Below, piece after piece: positions 33,714-43,028 of a DNA stretch of 64,000 nt. The stretch spans positions 1-64,000 of the forward strand of contig NZ_JAEUAV010000023.1 in assembly GCF_019511605.1 (NCBI RefSeq). Reading direction: 5' to 3'. The position numbers and the translations under genes were made by a program. Within the stretch, counting starts at the first letter, position 1. Each line of letters starts with the position of its first letter. This DNA comes from Paraburkholderia phenoliruptrix (lineage in GTDB: Bacteria > Pseudomonadota > Gammaproteobacteria > Burkholderiales > Burkholderiaceae). Below the pieces are notes generated by a model. That model searched no databases. It had not been told where the DNA came from and saw only the letters and a list, made by a program, of their open reading frames with translations.

Positions 33714-34790
33714 ATGAAGATCGTACATGTGGTTGAAACATGGATCGGCGGTGTGGCGAATTACGTTCGTGCGCTGATGATCGAGCAGCGAAACATGGGG
33801 CACGAGATCGTTCTGTTGTGCGATCCAAGAAACCTGAAGCTAGCCGATATTGGGGTCGACGGAATAATGGTGGTGCACTACCGGTCGAGCCGTAACCCGG
33901 TTCTGGTTCCCGCTATTGCCTACAGGCTGAAGAACATGCTCACCGACATGAATGCGGACGTCATTCATTGCCACAGCACTTTTCCTGGCCTGTACGTGCG
34001 CTTGAATCGCTTCGGTAAGGAGAAGATTCTCTACACGCCCCACGCATGGTCGTTCATGAAGCGGGACATTCCTACGGCTATGCGTCACGCGTTTGCGTTT
34101 GTCGAACGCGCGTTGTCGAATCGTTGCACGCGTATTCTGTGTATGTCGTTTGACGAAGTTCGCGCTGCAAAGCGCCATCGCATCGGTCTGCACAACATCG
34201 ATCTTGTCTATACGGGCATAGCGTCCGACGCGCTGAGCGAGCGTTCCATCGAAGCCGCTGCGGTGTCGGCAAACCCGGCGGCGACCATCCATATCGGTTA
34301 TTTCGGCAGACTGGATTATCAGAAGGGCTTCGACATTCTGCTTAATGCAATTCCGCTACTAAGAGAAGGGCTGCATGTCCACGTGTTCGGCACGGCGGTG
34401 CGAGGCGGCGTCAATGTCCGCGCCGACGACCCGCGCGTGACCTATCACGGCTGGGTGGGCCCCGACGAGACACGCCGCGCGATGCTGGAAATGGATGTGA
34501 TCGTGGTGCCCTCGCGGTGGGAAGGTCTTGCGCTCGTTCCTATCGAGGCCATGCGGGCCGGAAAGGTGCTGGTGGTGTCAAGCGAGGGCTCATTGCCGGA
34601 GCAGGTCATTCACGGCTACAACGGGCTGATGTTGCGGGAGCTGAGCGGTGCATGTCTTGCCGAGCAACTCAACGCGTTGTCTCTCGAGGAATGTCGCCGC
34701 ATGGGCGCCAACGCACGGCATGTGTTCGACCACGCTTTTCGTGCCGACCGTTTCTTCAAATCACTAATGAGCTGCTATGAGAACGCCTGA
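33714..34790 (+). CDS. GT4-type glycosyltransferase
   Basis: 358 residues from the ATG at 33714, chosen because MKIVHVVETWIGGVANYVRAL is the typical GT4 N-terminus. The C-terminal half has GYFGRLDYQKGFDILLNAIPLL and the E-x7-E motif in PSRWEGLALVPIEAMRAGKVLV. It should add a sugar from a nucleotide donor to the lipid-linked repeat unit in the cytoplasm. Overlaps the next gene by 14 bases. Confidence 0.92.
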   Translation: MKIVHVVETWIGGVANYVRALMIEQRNMGHEIVLLCDPRNLKLADIGVDGIMVVHYRSSRNPVLVPAIAYRLKNMLTDMNADVIHCHSTFPGLYVRLNRFGKEKILYTPHAWSFMKRDIPTAMRHAFAFVERALSNRCTRILCMSFDEVRAAKRHRIGLHNIDLVYTGIASDALSERSIEAAAVSANPAATIHIGYFGRLDYQKGFDILLNAIPLLREGLHVHVFGTAVRGGVNVRADDPRVTYHGWVGPDETRRAMLEMDVIVVPSRWEGLALVPIEAMRAGKVLVVSSEGSLPEQVIHGYNGLMLRELSGACLAEQLNALSLEECRRMGANARHVFDHAFRADRFFKSLMSCYENA

Positions 34791-35892
34791 GGTCTTCCTG
34801 TTGCATGCGTACAGTCCGCGCAATAGCGGCGATGGCTTGCTGGTGAAGCTGAGCTTGCGGGCGATTCGCGCCGCTGGCATACGGGGTCCAATTACCGTTG
34901 TCTGTCTGGACAAGGCAGCGTTCGCAGGCTACCTCGACGACAGCAACGTGGAACTCGTGTCGCTTTCCCAATTCGTGTCGCGAATCGTGCGACGTATCGG
35001 CTCCGTGCGCCCAGCGATATTTTTTGGCGTGGGCGGCGGCTATCTGAGGTCCGGCACTTTCAGCGAAGGGTGGAAGGCGCTGATCGCACACGGTACGCAG
35101 ATTGCCGGAACCGCATTCGGCGGCCGCAGCAGCAGAACTGTCTACTTGCCGCAAAGCGTCGGCCCATTCCGGGGGCTCTCCGGTTTCGTGCTCAAGGCGT
35201 TGATTCGCCGGCACGTCGACACTATTTTTCTGCGCGACGACAAGAGCGGCGAGGAACTGCAACACCGCAAAGGCGTGCGAACCGGCGACCTTGTCGTGCT
35301 GGAAATCGGCAGGAACCTGCAGATTCCCGTCACTGCGCTGAGCGCACAGGCACGCCGCAAGGTCTTTTTCGTGTTTCGCGACCTGAGTGGCAAGCCGTAT
35401 TCCGACGTGTATCTAAAGAATATCAAACGCCTTGTTGAACTGATTCCGGACGCTGAATTCGCGCTGCAAAGTTCCGGCCGGGGCAACAGCGACGACGTCT
35501 TTTACCGGCGCACTTTCGGAGTCGAATGCACGACCCTGTTGCGCGATATTGTGCAGAGGCGCGACGCCATCATTGTATCGGTGCGGCTACACGGCAGTCT
35601 GGAAAGCGTGCTGGCGGGTGTGCCGAGCGTGCATCTGTCGTATGAGCGCAAGGGGCACGCTGCGTATAGCGATCTCGGGATAGACGACTACGTGTTTCAT
35701 GCGGGAGACTTCGACCCGCAGAAGGTGGCCGACGTGGTCGATGGTCTGAGAAACGATCCGTCGCCGTTCTGGAACAGCCTCGATAAGGCATCGGCAAACC
35801 GTTACGACGAACTGGTGGAGTACATCAAACATGAAGTACAACGCTTCGATCACTTTGCTGATGGACGGAAACTTCTCGCGCGTCGGAACTGA
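34777..35892 (+). CDS. Polysaccharide pyruvyl transferase family protein
   Basis: 371 residues. N-terminal LLHAYSPRNSGDGLLVKLSLRAI, a central GVGGGYLRSG, YLPQSVGPFRG and C-terminal VSVRLHGSLESVLAGVPSVHLSYERKGHAAYSDLGI are the hallmarks of the WcaK/CsaB family, which adds pyruvate ketals from phosphoenolpyruvate to surface sugars. A pyruvylated polymer would be acidic. Its 3' end overlaps the next gene by 62 bases. Confidence 0.9.
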   Translation: MRTPEVFLLHAYSPRNSGDGLLVKLSLRAIRAAGIRGPITVVCLDKAAFAGYLDDSNVELVSLSQFVSRIVRRIGSVRPAIFFGVGGGYLRSGTFSEGWKALIAHGTQIAGTAFGGRSSRTVYLPQSVGPFRGLSGFVLKALIRRHVDTIFLRDDKSGEELQHRKGVRTGDLVVLEIGRNLQIPVTALSAQARRKVFFVFRDLSGKPYSDVYLKNIKRLVELIPDAEFALQSSGRGNSDDVFYRRTFGVECTTLLRDIVQRRDAIIVSVRLHGSLESVLAGVPSVHLSYERKGHAAYSDLGIDDYVFHAGDFDPQKVADVVDGLRNDPSPFWNSLDKASANRYDELVEYIKHEVQRFDHFADGRKLLARRN

Positions 35893-37009
35893 GATCTACA
35901 GCCCGCATATGGGCTACGAGCAGTTTGCCGTGAGGTTCACGCAGAGCTTTGATGAAGTCAACATTGCCGCGCGTTCTTTTCCCACCGCGAAAGCGCTGGG
36001 AAAAAGGGTGACTGGCGCGAAGGCCGCATTCGTCGATCTGGGCGCCAATCGGGGTGCGGGCGCGCTCGTTCTCGGCATTCCACGCCTGCTGCAACGCCTC
36101 TATCACGTCGTCAGGCGGGCAGATGTGTTGCTGATCCGTTTTCCAGGCAATATTGCCATGCTCGCGATGCTGATCTGCAAATTGACGGGAAAGCCATTTT
36201 CCGCGGAAGTCGTCGCTGACCCTGCGGATTATTTCAGCGACGCGGCGTCGAGCCATCCGTTGAGGCGCGTGGCACGCAGCGTACATTGCTGGGCCACCCA
36301 ACACGCGGTTCGCCGGGCGCAAACCGTGCGGTACGTCACCGCGCGCTCATTGCAGCAGCATTATCCGCCAGCGCGGATCGACCGCAGCTTCGGGTTCAGC
36401 GATGTGTATCTGCCGGATGCGATGTTCGAGCGGACGCACGTCGCCACAGTCGGCGAGCAGGTCGGTTTTCGCATCGTCAATGTCGCGATGATGCATAACG
36501 AAAGCAAAGGGCATGACCCGTTGATACGCGCCATTGGACGGTTGCGCGCACGCAAGCTCGACGTGCGTCTCACCCTGATTGGCGACGGTGCGCTGCGCGA
36601 GCGCTTCGAGCGCCTCGCGCAGGAAGAGGGCGTGGCAGACGCGGTGCATTTCGCCGGTGCAATGGACGGCGACGAAGTGCGCCAGCGAGTGGCGCAACAC
36701 GCGCTCTTCGTGTTGCCCTCGTTTCAGGAAGGCATGCCGCGCGCAATGCTTGAGTCAATGGCACTCGGCGTTCCTGTAGTTGCAACGCGAGTAGGCGGAA
36801 TCGGCGAGGTTCTGGACGAGCAGAGCCTTATCGAGCCAGGCGATGTCGATACTCTGTGTGAACGCATTGAACGACTGGCTACAGACCCGGCATTCAGGCG
36901 AAGCGAGGCAGACAGACAGCGGGCAATCGCAGGCAGGTTTCGGTTCTCGACACTGCAGGAGCAATATCAGATCTATTGCGATGAACTCAAGGCGGTCTCG
37001 CAGCGATGA
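35831..37009 (+). CDS. GT4-type glycosyltransferase
   Basis: 392 residues. An N-terminal acceptor half (GTEIYSPHMGYEQFAVRFTQSF) and a C-terminal donor half with RIVNVAMMHNESKGHDPLIRAIGRL and E-x7-E in PSFQEGMPRAMLESMALGVPVVATRVGGIGEVL. The start lies 62 bases inside the previous gene; a later in-frame ATG at 35861 is an alternative. It overlaps the flippase start by ATGA. Confidence 0.92.
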   Translation: MKYNASITLLMDGNFSRVGTEIYSPHMGYEQFAVRFTQSFDEVNIAARSFPTAKALGKRVTGAKAAFVDLGANRGAGALVLGIPRLLQRLYHVVRRADVLLIRFPGNIAMLAMLICKLTGKPFSAEVVADPADYFSDAASSHPLRRVARSVHCWATQHAVRRAQTVRYVTARSLQQHYPPARIDRSFGFSDVYLPDAMFERTHVATVGEQVGFRIVNVAMMHNESKGHDPLIRAIGRLRARKLDVRLTLIGDGALRERFERLAQEEGVADAVHFAGAMDGDEVRQRVAQHALFVLPSFQEGMPRAMLESMALGVPVVATRVGGIGEVLDEQSLIEPGDVDTLCERIERLATDPAFRRSEADRQRAIAGRFRFSTLQEQYQIYCDELKAVSQR

Positions 37010-38259
37010 AAAAGGACTTTCTCTATGTGGTGCTTGCGTCCGCGCTGCCGGCGCTCGGCAACTTCATTGCGGTTGCCGTGGCGCTGCGCCATCTGGATCC
37101 CGACTGGCTCGGCAAATCGTACGCGCTGCTCGCTTTCTTTTACGTGACTATTGACCTGTTCAATTTCGGGTCGCCGCGCATCTTCACGGTCGAGCGAATC
37201 CGCTCGCGCGTGTCGACTCTGATATTCCTCGATTTTGCGAGCGCAACCGGTTCGACCATCGTTTTCGCCTCCCTTGCCGGATGGCTTGCGCGAACCGGCC
37301 TGTTCGCCGAGCCGCATTATGTCTGGACGCTGATTGCCGCGCCCGCATGCTATGGCCTTTCGCACTTTTCGCTCGGCGTGCTGAGGCTCTATGGACGCAG
37401 CGGATTGGTCTGCCTGGTTTCGACAATCTCCGCGTTGAGCCGCGTCGGTGTCGTGCTGTTTGTGATCGCTGTGCAGCATCTTAGGCCTATGCTGCCCGAC
37501 CTCCTGCTGCTTGTAGAAGCCGCGTATGGCGCGATGCTGCTGCTGGCCTATCTGGCGACGGCGCGCGGCGGCAATGCGCGTCCGGCGGACTTCGCTTCCT
37601 ATCCGAATGCCGAGCGCTTTAATCTGTGGACCTTTCGCTATCGCGAGTTCCTCAGCGAAAATCGCAAGGAAATTCTGGGCAGCTGGTATTCGAATGCAAT
37701 CTTCTCGGGCGCGAAACACGTGGACATCATGATTGTCACGTTCATTCTTGGGCCGTCTGCCGCCGCGCTCTATCGCGGCGTCAAGAGTGTGCACAACCTC
37801 GCGTTCAATAGCGGTCAGGCATTTGCGCTCGTCGTGAGCGGCAAGCTGACCCGCGCGATTGCGCCGTTGCTTCGCATGCGTGCCGCGGCGGCACTCGCGG
37901 GATCGGCCATCGCGATAGCGTTGTTGACATTGAGCAGTTGGATTGCGCTGCGTATTCATCTCTTTCCGACCAGTTTGCTCGGTGCTCCTGTCGCACAGTT
38001 CGGCTTTCTGTTTGCGGCATTCCTTGGTGCAGGAGTGATTTTCGTCTGCAGGATCTTTTCGTTGCACGTGTTCTCGATCGACAGGCGTTCGTTTGTGAGA
38101 ATTTCGTCGCTGGAAGTGGCGGCGTCGCTTCTTTTCGTATCGGCGCTGTCGTATGTGTTTGGCCTCATAGGCGCGACTTCGGGTATTGCACTCGCCGGCG
38201 CCATTGTGCTTGTTTTGTCGACCCGAATCCGCGCCAAACCGACAACGGCTTGCGCATAA
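37006..38259 (+). CDS. Wzx-like polysaccharide flippase
   Basis: 417 residues, about twelve hydrophobic segments, MATE/PST-like. N-terminus KKDFLYVVLASALPALGNFIAVAVALRHLDPDWLGKSYALLAFF, and a mid-protein FSGAKHVDIMIVTFILGPSAAALYRGVKSVHNL typical of oligosaccharide flippases. It would move lipid-linked repeat units to the periplasmic face for the Wzy-like polymerase. Confidence 0.87.
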   Translation: MKKDFLYVVLASALPALGNFIAVAVALRHLDPDWLGKSYALLAFFYVTIDLFNFGSPRIFTVERIRSRVSTLIFLDFASATGSTIVFASLAGWLARTGLFAEPHYVWTLIAAPACYGLSHFSLGVLRLYGRSGLVCLVSTISALSRVGVVLFVIAVQHLRPMLPDLLLLVEAAYGAMLLLAYLATARGGNARPADFASYPNAERFNLWTFRYREFLSENRKEILGSWYSNAIFSGAKHVDIMIVTFILGPSAAALYRGVKSVHNLAFNSGQAFALVVSGKLTRAIAPLLRMRAAAALAGSAIAIALLTLSSWIALRIHLFPTSLLGAPVAQFGFLFAAFLGAGVIFVCRIFSLHVFSIDRRSFVRISSLEVAASLLFVSALSYVFGLIGATSGIALAGAIVLVLSTRIRAKPTTACA

Positions 38260-38289
38260 GTGAAAACGTCTCCACAACGGTGAGAACGT

Positions 38290-39624
38290 ATGAACCGTCG
38301 AAACCTGCTGAAAGGGTTGGCGCTCACGGCGATGCTGCCGGGCCGGTCGGCATTGGTGCACGCGCAGCCCTCGGCAATGCGCTATGTTTTCGCGCACTAC
38401 ATGGTGGCGTGGCCCAAAGGCGGCCCGAATGCGAGCGTAGACGACTATGCCGCGGAATTCCGTGAGGCAATGGCCCGAGGCATTGACGGTTTCGCGCTGA
38501 ATTGCGGAGGGTGGAGCGTCAGCGAGCCGCTGTACAAAGCGCGCGTGCTGCAAATGTACCGGGCGGCGGAGCGCTTTGGTGGTGCGTTCAAACTATTCGT
38601 GTCGGCGGACGGCAAGGCGCAGGACGAACTTGCCGATATCGTCCGCACAACGAGTGCACAGAAAGCGCAGTTGAAGCAAGACGGCAAAACCGTTGTGTCG
38701 GCATACGGACTGGGTGGCAGGGACTCCGGGCGTTGCGAGACGTTGATGCGCGAGGCGAATGGCCTCGGCGCGTGGTTTATCCCGCACTTCTCGCCAAGTA
38801 GCGGAGAGGCGACAATAGGCGAAGAGCAAGCCGCCGAGATTGCCGCCCGGTCCACTTCCGCCGACGGCTATTTCTACTTCGGCGCGGCTGCACCGCCCGA
38901 CGTTGTGGCCCGCTCCACCATGCTTCTGTCGTCGACGTTCAAACGTATTGGCAAGACGTTGATGACGAGCGTGACTCCGTACTACCGAGGTCTTTCGAGC
39001 GGCACCAACTATCGCGCGTTCGAGACGGGTGGTTTCAGCGGTATGGCAAAGGAGTGGCGGGCAGCCATCGACTCCGGCGCCAACTGGGTGCAGATCGTGA
39101 CATGGAACGATTGGGCCGAGTCGACCTATGTTGCGCCGATTGGGTCGGCATTGAAAGCGCGCGTGTATGACGCGAGATTCGGAGAACTTCTGAATCACAC
39201 CGCGTATCTCGATGCGAGCCGGTATTACATCAAGTGGTTCAAGACAGGGGTGCGTCCGGCAATTGAAAACGACGCGCTCTATTACTTCTACCGCTTGCAC
39301 CCGGTCGATCTGGCGACGGACCTGGCGAGAGCAATGACCGATCCGTCTGCCGTGCCGCCCCGTGCGGCCACTGCGTTGACCGCGCAAATCCATGTCACCG
39401 CATTCATGACACGACGCGCGACGCTGACAGTGACATGCGGTGCCAATAGGGCGGTTTTCGATCTTGTTGAGGGAGTCAACGAGGTCAGCATGCCGTCGGC
39501 GCCGGGGCGGCCCGTTTTCGAGCTCGTCAGAAACAATGCGGTCGTGCTGCAGAAAACCGGCGAGGCCGAGATCACGAGAACCGACTTTAGCAGTGCGTTC
39601 AACTATTTCAGTGGAAGTCTGTGA
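38290..39624 (+). CDS. GH71-type (alpha-1,3-glucanase-like) glycosidase
   Basis: 444 residues. A twin-Arg-like signal (RRNLLKGLALTAMLPGRSALVHA) suggests export. The body resembles GH71/GH99-like domains: FAHYMVAWPKGG at the start, AMARGIDGFALNCGG, then FKLFVSADGKAQ, and WVQIVTWNDWAESTYVAPIG near 265-285. GH71 enzymes are mostly fungal alpha-1,3-glucanases. Placed at the end of the exopolysaccharide genes, 30 bases after the flippase, it may trim or release the polymer; attack on fungal wall glucan is an alternative. Confidence 0.82.
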   Translation: MNRRNLLKGLALTAMLPGRSALVHAQPSAMRYVFAHYMVAWPKGGPNASVDDYAAEFREAMARGIDGFALNCGGWSVSEPLYKARVLQMYRAAERFGGAFKLFVSADGKAQDELADIVRTTSAQKAQLKQDGKTVVSAYGLGGRDSGRCETLMREANGLGAWFIPHFSPSSGEATIGEEQAAEIAARSTSADGYFYFGAAAPPDVVARSTMLLSSTFKRIGKTLMTSVTPYYRGLSSGTNYRAFETGGFSGMAKEWRAAIDSGANWVQIVTWNDWAESTYVAPIGSALKARVYDARFGELLNHTAYLDASRYYIKWFKTGVRPAIENDALYYFYRLHPVDLATDLARAMTDPSAVPPRAATALTAQIHVTAFMTRRATLTVTCGANRAVFDLVEGVNEVSMPSAPGRPVFELVRNNAVVLQKTGEAEITRTDFSSAFNYFSGSL

Positions 39625-39668
39625 CCGGCGGGCGGCCAGTGAACAACAGATCAGAAGGGGCATCCACC

Positions 39669-39989
39669 ATGCAAGACCTCGAAACGCTCAAGACACAGCG
39701 GGAAATTCTGCAGGCGCAGCTCGCCGATATCGAGAACACGATACACGTTCACAAGGTGGCCGAGAAAGTGCAGGTGATTGCGGCAATCAAGTCAAAGATG
39801 GCGGCTTACAACATCACGCTCGAAGAACTGCGGCGGGGACCAAGGAAGCCCCCTCGGGCTGCGCCCAAAGAGAGTCGCCCGGTACGGTACAGGAATCCGG
39901 AAACGGGCGATACATGGAGCGGCCGCGGCCGGCGCCCAAAATGGATTTCGGGCAACAAGGACATCGACAGGTTCCGTGTCCACTCGTGA
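39669..39989 (+). CDS. H-NS/MvaT-type histone-like protein
   Basis: 106 residues from the ATG at 39669 with AGAAGGGG upstream. An N-terminal coiled-coil (ETLKTQREILQAQLADIENTIHVHKVAEKVQVIAAIKSKMAAY) and the C-terminal DNA-binding motif VRYRNPETGDTWSGRGRRPKWI, the H-NS AT-hook-like loop. Such proteins silence AT-rich, acquired DNA. It lies 45 bases after the glycosidase and may belong to the same transcript. Confidence 0.93.
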   Translation: MQDLETLKTQREILQAQLADIENTIHVHKVAEKVQVIAAIKSKMAAYNITLEELRRGPRKPPRAAPKESRPVRYRNPETGDTWSGRGRRPKWISGNKDIDRFRVHS

Positions 39990-40042
39990 GGAGCAGTGCG
40001 GCCGGGGCGGCCTGCAAAAGAGGGCGGAGATCGCATGCGATG

Positions 40043-40564
40043 TCACTCCCGGTTCTCGTCATCCCCCAGACTCAGCGTGAGCCCTGCTGCCGGCAAAGGT
40101 AACGCCGTGCGATAGCGCACCTGCTTGAGCGCAAAGCTCGAGCGGATGTTGGCGACACCCGGTATTGTCGTCAACTGCTCCAGAATGAAGCGCTCGAGAC
40201 TCGGCATGTCCGGCACCACTACGCGTAGCAAATAATCGGCGTCGCCCGACATGAGGTAACACTCCATCACCTCGGGGCGCTTGTCGATAGCCTCCTCGAA
40301 GTGGCGCAGCGCCTGCGTCACCTGCTTTTCCAGACTCACCTGAATGAACACGTTGATGCGCAGGCCCAACGGCTCGGGATTCAGCAGTGTCACCTGCTGC
40401 TTGATGAGACCGAGCTTTTCGAGCGCACGCACGCGATTGAAGCACGGCGTAGTCGACAGATTGACCGCGCGGGCAAGTTCGGCGTTCGTTATGCGAGCGT
40501 TCTGCTGCAGTTCATTGAGAATGGCGATGTCGATCCGGTCCAGCTTTCGAGTCACGGCGCTCAT
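40043..40564 (-). CDS. Lrp/AsnC-family transcriptional regulator
   Basis: 173 residues. N-terminal helix-turn-helix (LDRIDIAILNELQQNARITNAELARAVNLSTTPCFNRVRALEKLGLI) and C-terminal RAM domain (PEVMECYLMSGDADYLLRVVVPDMPSLERFI). Members respond to amino acids. It has a slightly long C-terminus (RYRTALPLPAAGLTLSLGDDENRE). Convergent with the H-NS-like gene; target unknown. Confidence 0.94.
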   Translation of the reverse strand: MSAVTRKLDRIDIAILNELQQNARITNAELARAVNLSTTPCFNRVRALEKLGLIKQQVTLLNPEPLGLRINVFIQVSLEKQVTQALRHFEEAIDKRPEVMECYLMSGDADYLLRVVVPDMPSLERFILEQLTTIPGVANIRSSFALKQVRYRTALPLPAAGLTLSLGDDENRE

Positions 40565-40681
40565 GGTCCAAATATTCCAGGAATGGAAGATTGGCAGTAT
40601 AGAAGGAACTGTGTGATCGCAATTGCGAAGTGCAAGGGATATCGACTAGCCAACGGAAAAGAAAACCCGCGTTGCTGCACA

Positions 40682-41521
40682 TCACGTCGCGTCGCGCGAC
40701 TGTGAGGAGCGTTTAACGAGCCCCAAGCCTTGCGATTGACCGATTAGTGCCTCAACGCGGTCACCTGAAAGCGGCTTCGATAGATAAAAACCTTGGCACT
40801 CGACGTGCGGTTGTTCACGAGCCCATTGATACTGCGACTCTGTCTCGACTCCTTCGAGCACAATGTGCTTGCCGAGACGCTGGCCGAGCCGCACCAGCGT
40901 TTCCAGAATGCAACGCGCCTCTCCGTGGTCCGGCACATCCCTGATTAGAGAGCGATCCATTTTGAGGATGTCTACGGGCAACTGATGCAAGAGAGTCAAG
41001 GACGCGAAACCGGCACCGAAATTATCCAACGCCACTCTTACACCTGTGGCTCGCACAGCATTGATCGCGTTCTCGAGAAAGTTCAGTCTCGCCGGTTCGA
41101 CCACTCCTGTCAGTTCGATCGTCAGTCGGTCCGCAGCGAGTTGATGGTCGAGCAGCAGCTGGTTGAGCCTGGACGGCAAGTCCGGTCTCGATAGCTCGGA
41201 GACAGAAAGATTCACCGCCAATGTGAGGAAGTCATGCCCTCGCGCTTTCCACTGCGCCAACGTTGCCGATGCGCCAGCGAGCAGAAAATCGGTGAAGGCG
41301 CCCGCCAGCCGCGAATCCTCGACAACGCTGATGAACCTGGATGGCTCGAGGACCCCGTCCGACGGATGACGCCAACGCATCAAAGCTTCGAAGCCGCAGA
41401 TTTGCGCTTCAGGCAAGAGAACGCGCGGCTGATATAAAAAGAAAAATTCGCCACGCGCCAGTGCGCGTTCCATATCAGCAACAATGTGAGAAGCAGATGC
41501 CGGCTCGGGGTTTATGTCCAT
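40682..41521 (-). CDS. EAL-domain protein with degenerate active site
   Basis: 279 residues, a stand-alone EAL domain. Conserved residues seen: EAL (45-47), Asn104, Glu136, Asp166, Lys187, Glu223 and Gln243. The loop usually reading DDFG is DNFG, so the second metal-binding Asp is Asn167, and ELTE is ELTG. It may be a weak or inactive c-di-GMP phosphodiesterase, or a c-di-GMP-binding effector. No sensor domain is attached. It lies between the polymer and adhesin loci, both often under c-di-GMP control. Confidence 0.92.
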   Translation of the reverse strand: MDINPEPASASHIVADMERALARGEFFFLYQPRVLLPEAQICGFEALMRWRHPSDGVLEPSRFISVVEDSRLAGAFTDFLLAGASATLAQWKARGHDFLTLAVNLSVSELSRPDLPSRLNQLLLDHQLAADRLTIELTGVVEPARLNFLENAINAVRATGVRVALDNFGAGFASLTLLHQLPVDILKMDRSLIRDVPDHGEARCILETLVRLGQRLGKHIVLEGVETESQYQWAREQPHVECQGFYLSKPLSGDRVEALIGQSQGLGLVKRSSQSRDAT

Positions 41522-42181
41522 GATGAATTGGCCGATTGACAGCTCGCAAGCCGTTGAATGGTTTTCTCAGGAGGGGCAGTAAGTGCAAGGGCACGCGCAG
41601 AAGAAGCATTGGATGACTGGAACGTCGCCCCAGTCACTTCCTTTGGCGGCTCGTCAGAAGTATCAGAACGCGGCCTGCTCTAAGCGGAAGCACTCTTCTA
41701 TCACGCGTTCCGGTCACGAACGCCGGCAAAAGGTTCGCTTTGAGCCTGCGGCTCGCGAACCTTGTGAATGCCGTGGTCCAGGGCAAGGCAACCGCGCCCC
41801 GTTTGCCCTGGCCTTTGAATCATAGAGCCACGCCCGCTACGAAAGGTGAATTTTTCACAAATGGAATCTTGTTTGGCGGACTTGGCCAGGCGCGCAACCT
41901 GCACGAACCGCAAATCTGAACTGTTCGGCCGCGTGGCAGCCGGGCGCTTGGCGTGCGGCCTTGCGTGCCCGGCGGAGATGCCCACAAGTTGGACGATTAT
42001 GCCAGACGAAGCCCATAAGTTCCCCGCCGTGACAATTGGTCACAATTTTCGATATGTTTACACTTAATATCTGATAATCATCTTATGAAACCGGTACCAG
42101 ATCCTGTGTGTTTCCAGCGACGCAGCGGCCTCACAGGGCGCGGTAACGCTTGCGGCCATTTACTACCACCGATGAAAAGCG
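41522..42181. promoter_or_regulatory. Gap upstream of the response regulator
   Basis: 660 bp without a convincing gene. The AT-rich part from 42020 to 42090 carries CCGTGACAATTGGTCA (42026-42041) and GATAATCATCTTATG (42072-42086), both of which have counterparts upstream of the adhesin gene. Confidence 0.55.
42026..42086 (+). promoter_or_regulatory. Two-part motif upstream of the response regulator
   Basis: CCGTGACAATTGGTCA contains the inverted repeat GTGAC-N5-GTCAC. The second part CTGATAATCATCTTATG starts 44 bp after the first. The same pair occurs at 45559-45628 in the adhesin promoter, there 55 bp apart. Confidence 0.65.
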
Positions 42182-42895
42182 ATGCGCGTATTGATCGTAG
42201 AAGATGATCCCGTTCACGCGGGCGCGGCAGCGAAAGTATTAGAGCAGTCTGGGCATCAGATTCTGATCCTCGATGACGGGGAAAAGGCAGTTCGCTTTCT
42301 CAGATCTGCGACGGTCGATCTGGTCGTTCTTGACTGGCAACTACCCAAGATGAGCGGCTTCGAGGTTCTTCATTGGATTCGGGCGAACCTGGGTTCAACA
42401 CCGCAGGTCCTCTTTCTCACGAGCAAGGTACTCGAGGTGGACGTCGTGCTTGCCCTGGAGGCCGGCGCGAATGACTACGTCGTGAAGCCATTCCGCTTTG
42501 CCGAACTGGGCGCGAGAGTGAATGCGTTACTGCGCCGGACCAGGGCGGAAATGGACGAAACGGGAATTGTGCGTGCAGGGGACTATGTCCTTAACCCGCG
42601 CAACCGGACAGTGACCCTGCGAGGTACACCAATTGAGCTGACGAGCAAAGAGTTTCAGTTGGCAGCGCTCTTTTTCACTCATATCGGGAAACTGCTTACC
42701 CGCGAGGTGGTGTGTGTGAGCACCTGGGGGCGCGAGCTCGACTCTTCCAGAACCCTGGATACTCACGTTTACCGTATCCGCCAGAAGCTGTCACTCACAC
42801 CCGAGAACGGATTGCGACTGAGCTCCATCTACACGCTCGGATATCGGCTGGATGAAGTGACGGAAAGGGCGATGAGTACCGAGCCTCTCGATTAG
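42182..42895 (+). CDS. OmpR/PhoB-family response regulator
   Basis: 237 residues. Receiver domain with acidic pocket EDD (7-9), phospho-acceptor Asp51 (VVLDWQLP) and Lys102 (VVKPF), then a winged helix (GTPIELTSKEFQLAALFFTHIGKLLTREVV ... TLDTHVYRIRQKL). It is followed 133 bp later by a CHASE2 histidine kinase, its likely partner. A motif it shares with the adhesin promoter suggests that it controls itself and the adhesin. Confidence 0.94.
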   Translation: MRVLIVEDDPVHAGAAAKVLEQSGHQILILDDGEKAVRFLRSATVDLVVLDWQLPKMSGFEVLHWIRANLGSTPQVLFLTSKVLEVDVVLALEAGANDYVVKPFRFAELGARVNALLRRTRAEMDETGIVRAGDYVLNPRNRTVTLRGTPIELTSKEFQLAALFFTHIGKLLTREVVCVSTWGRELDSSRTLDTHVYRIRQKLSLTPENGLRLSSIYTLGYRLDEVTERAMSTEPLD

Positions 42896-43028
42896 ATTGA
42901 CCGGCGCAACCAGTGCCTGCGCTACCCATTCGGGCCCGGAATCGGCAGGCAATCCGCTTTGTGCGTCGCTGCAGCGGATGAACTTCTCACGATGAAAAGC
43001 TGGAATTCATTCAGGAACCTGAATTCAG

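Noticed and set aside
36973..38553. 526-codon minus-strand frame opposite the flippase and glycosidase
   Set aside because: Charged, low-complexity sequence with no recognisable domain, fully overlapping well-supported genes.
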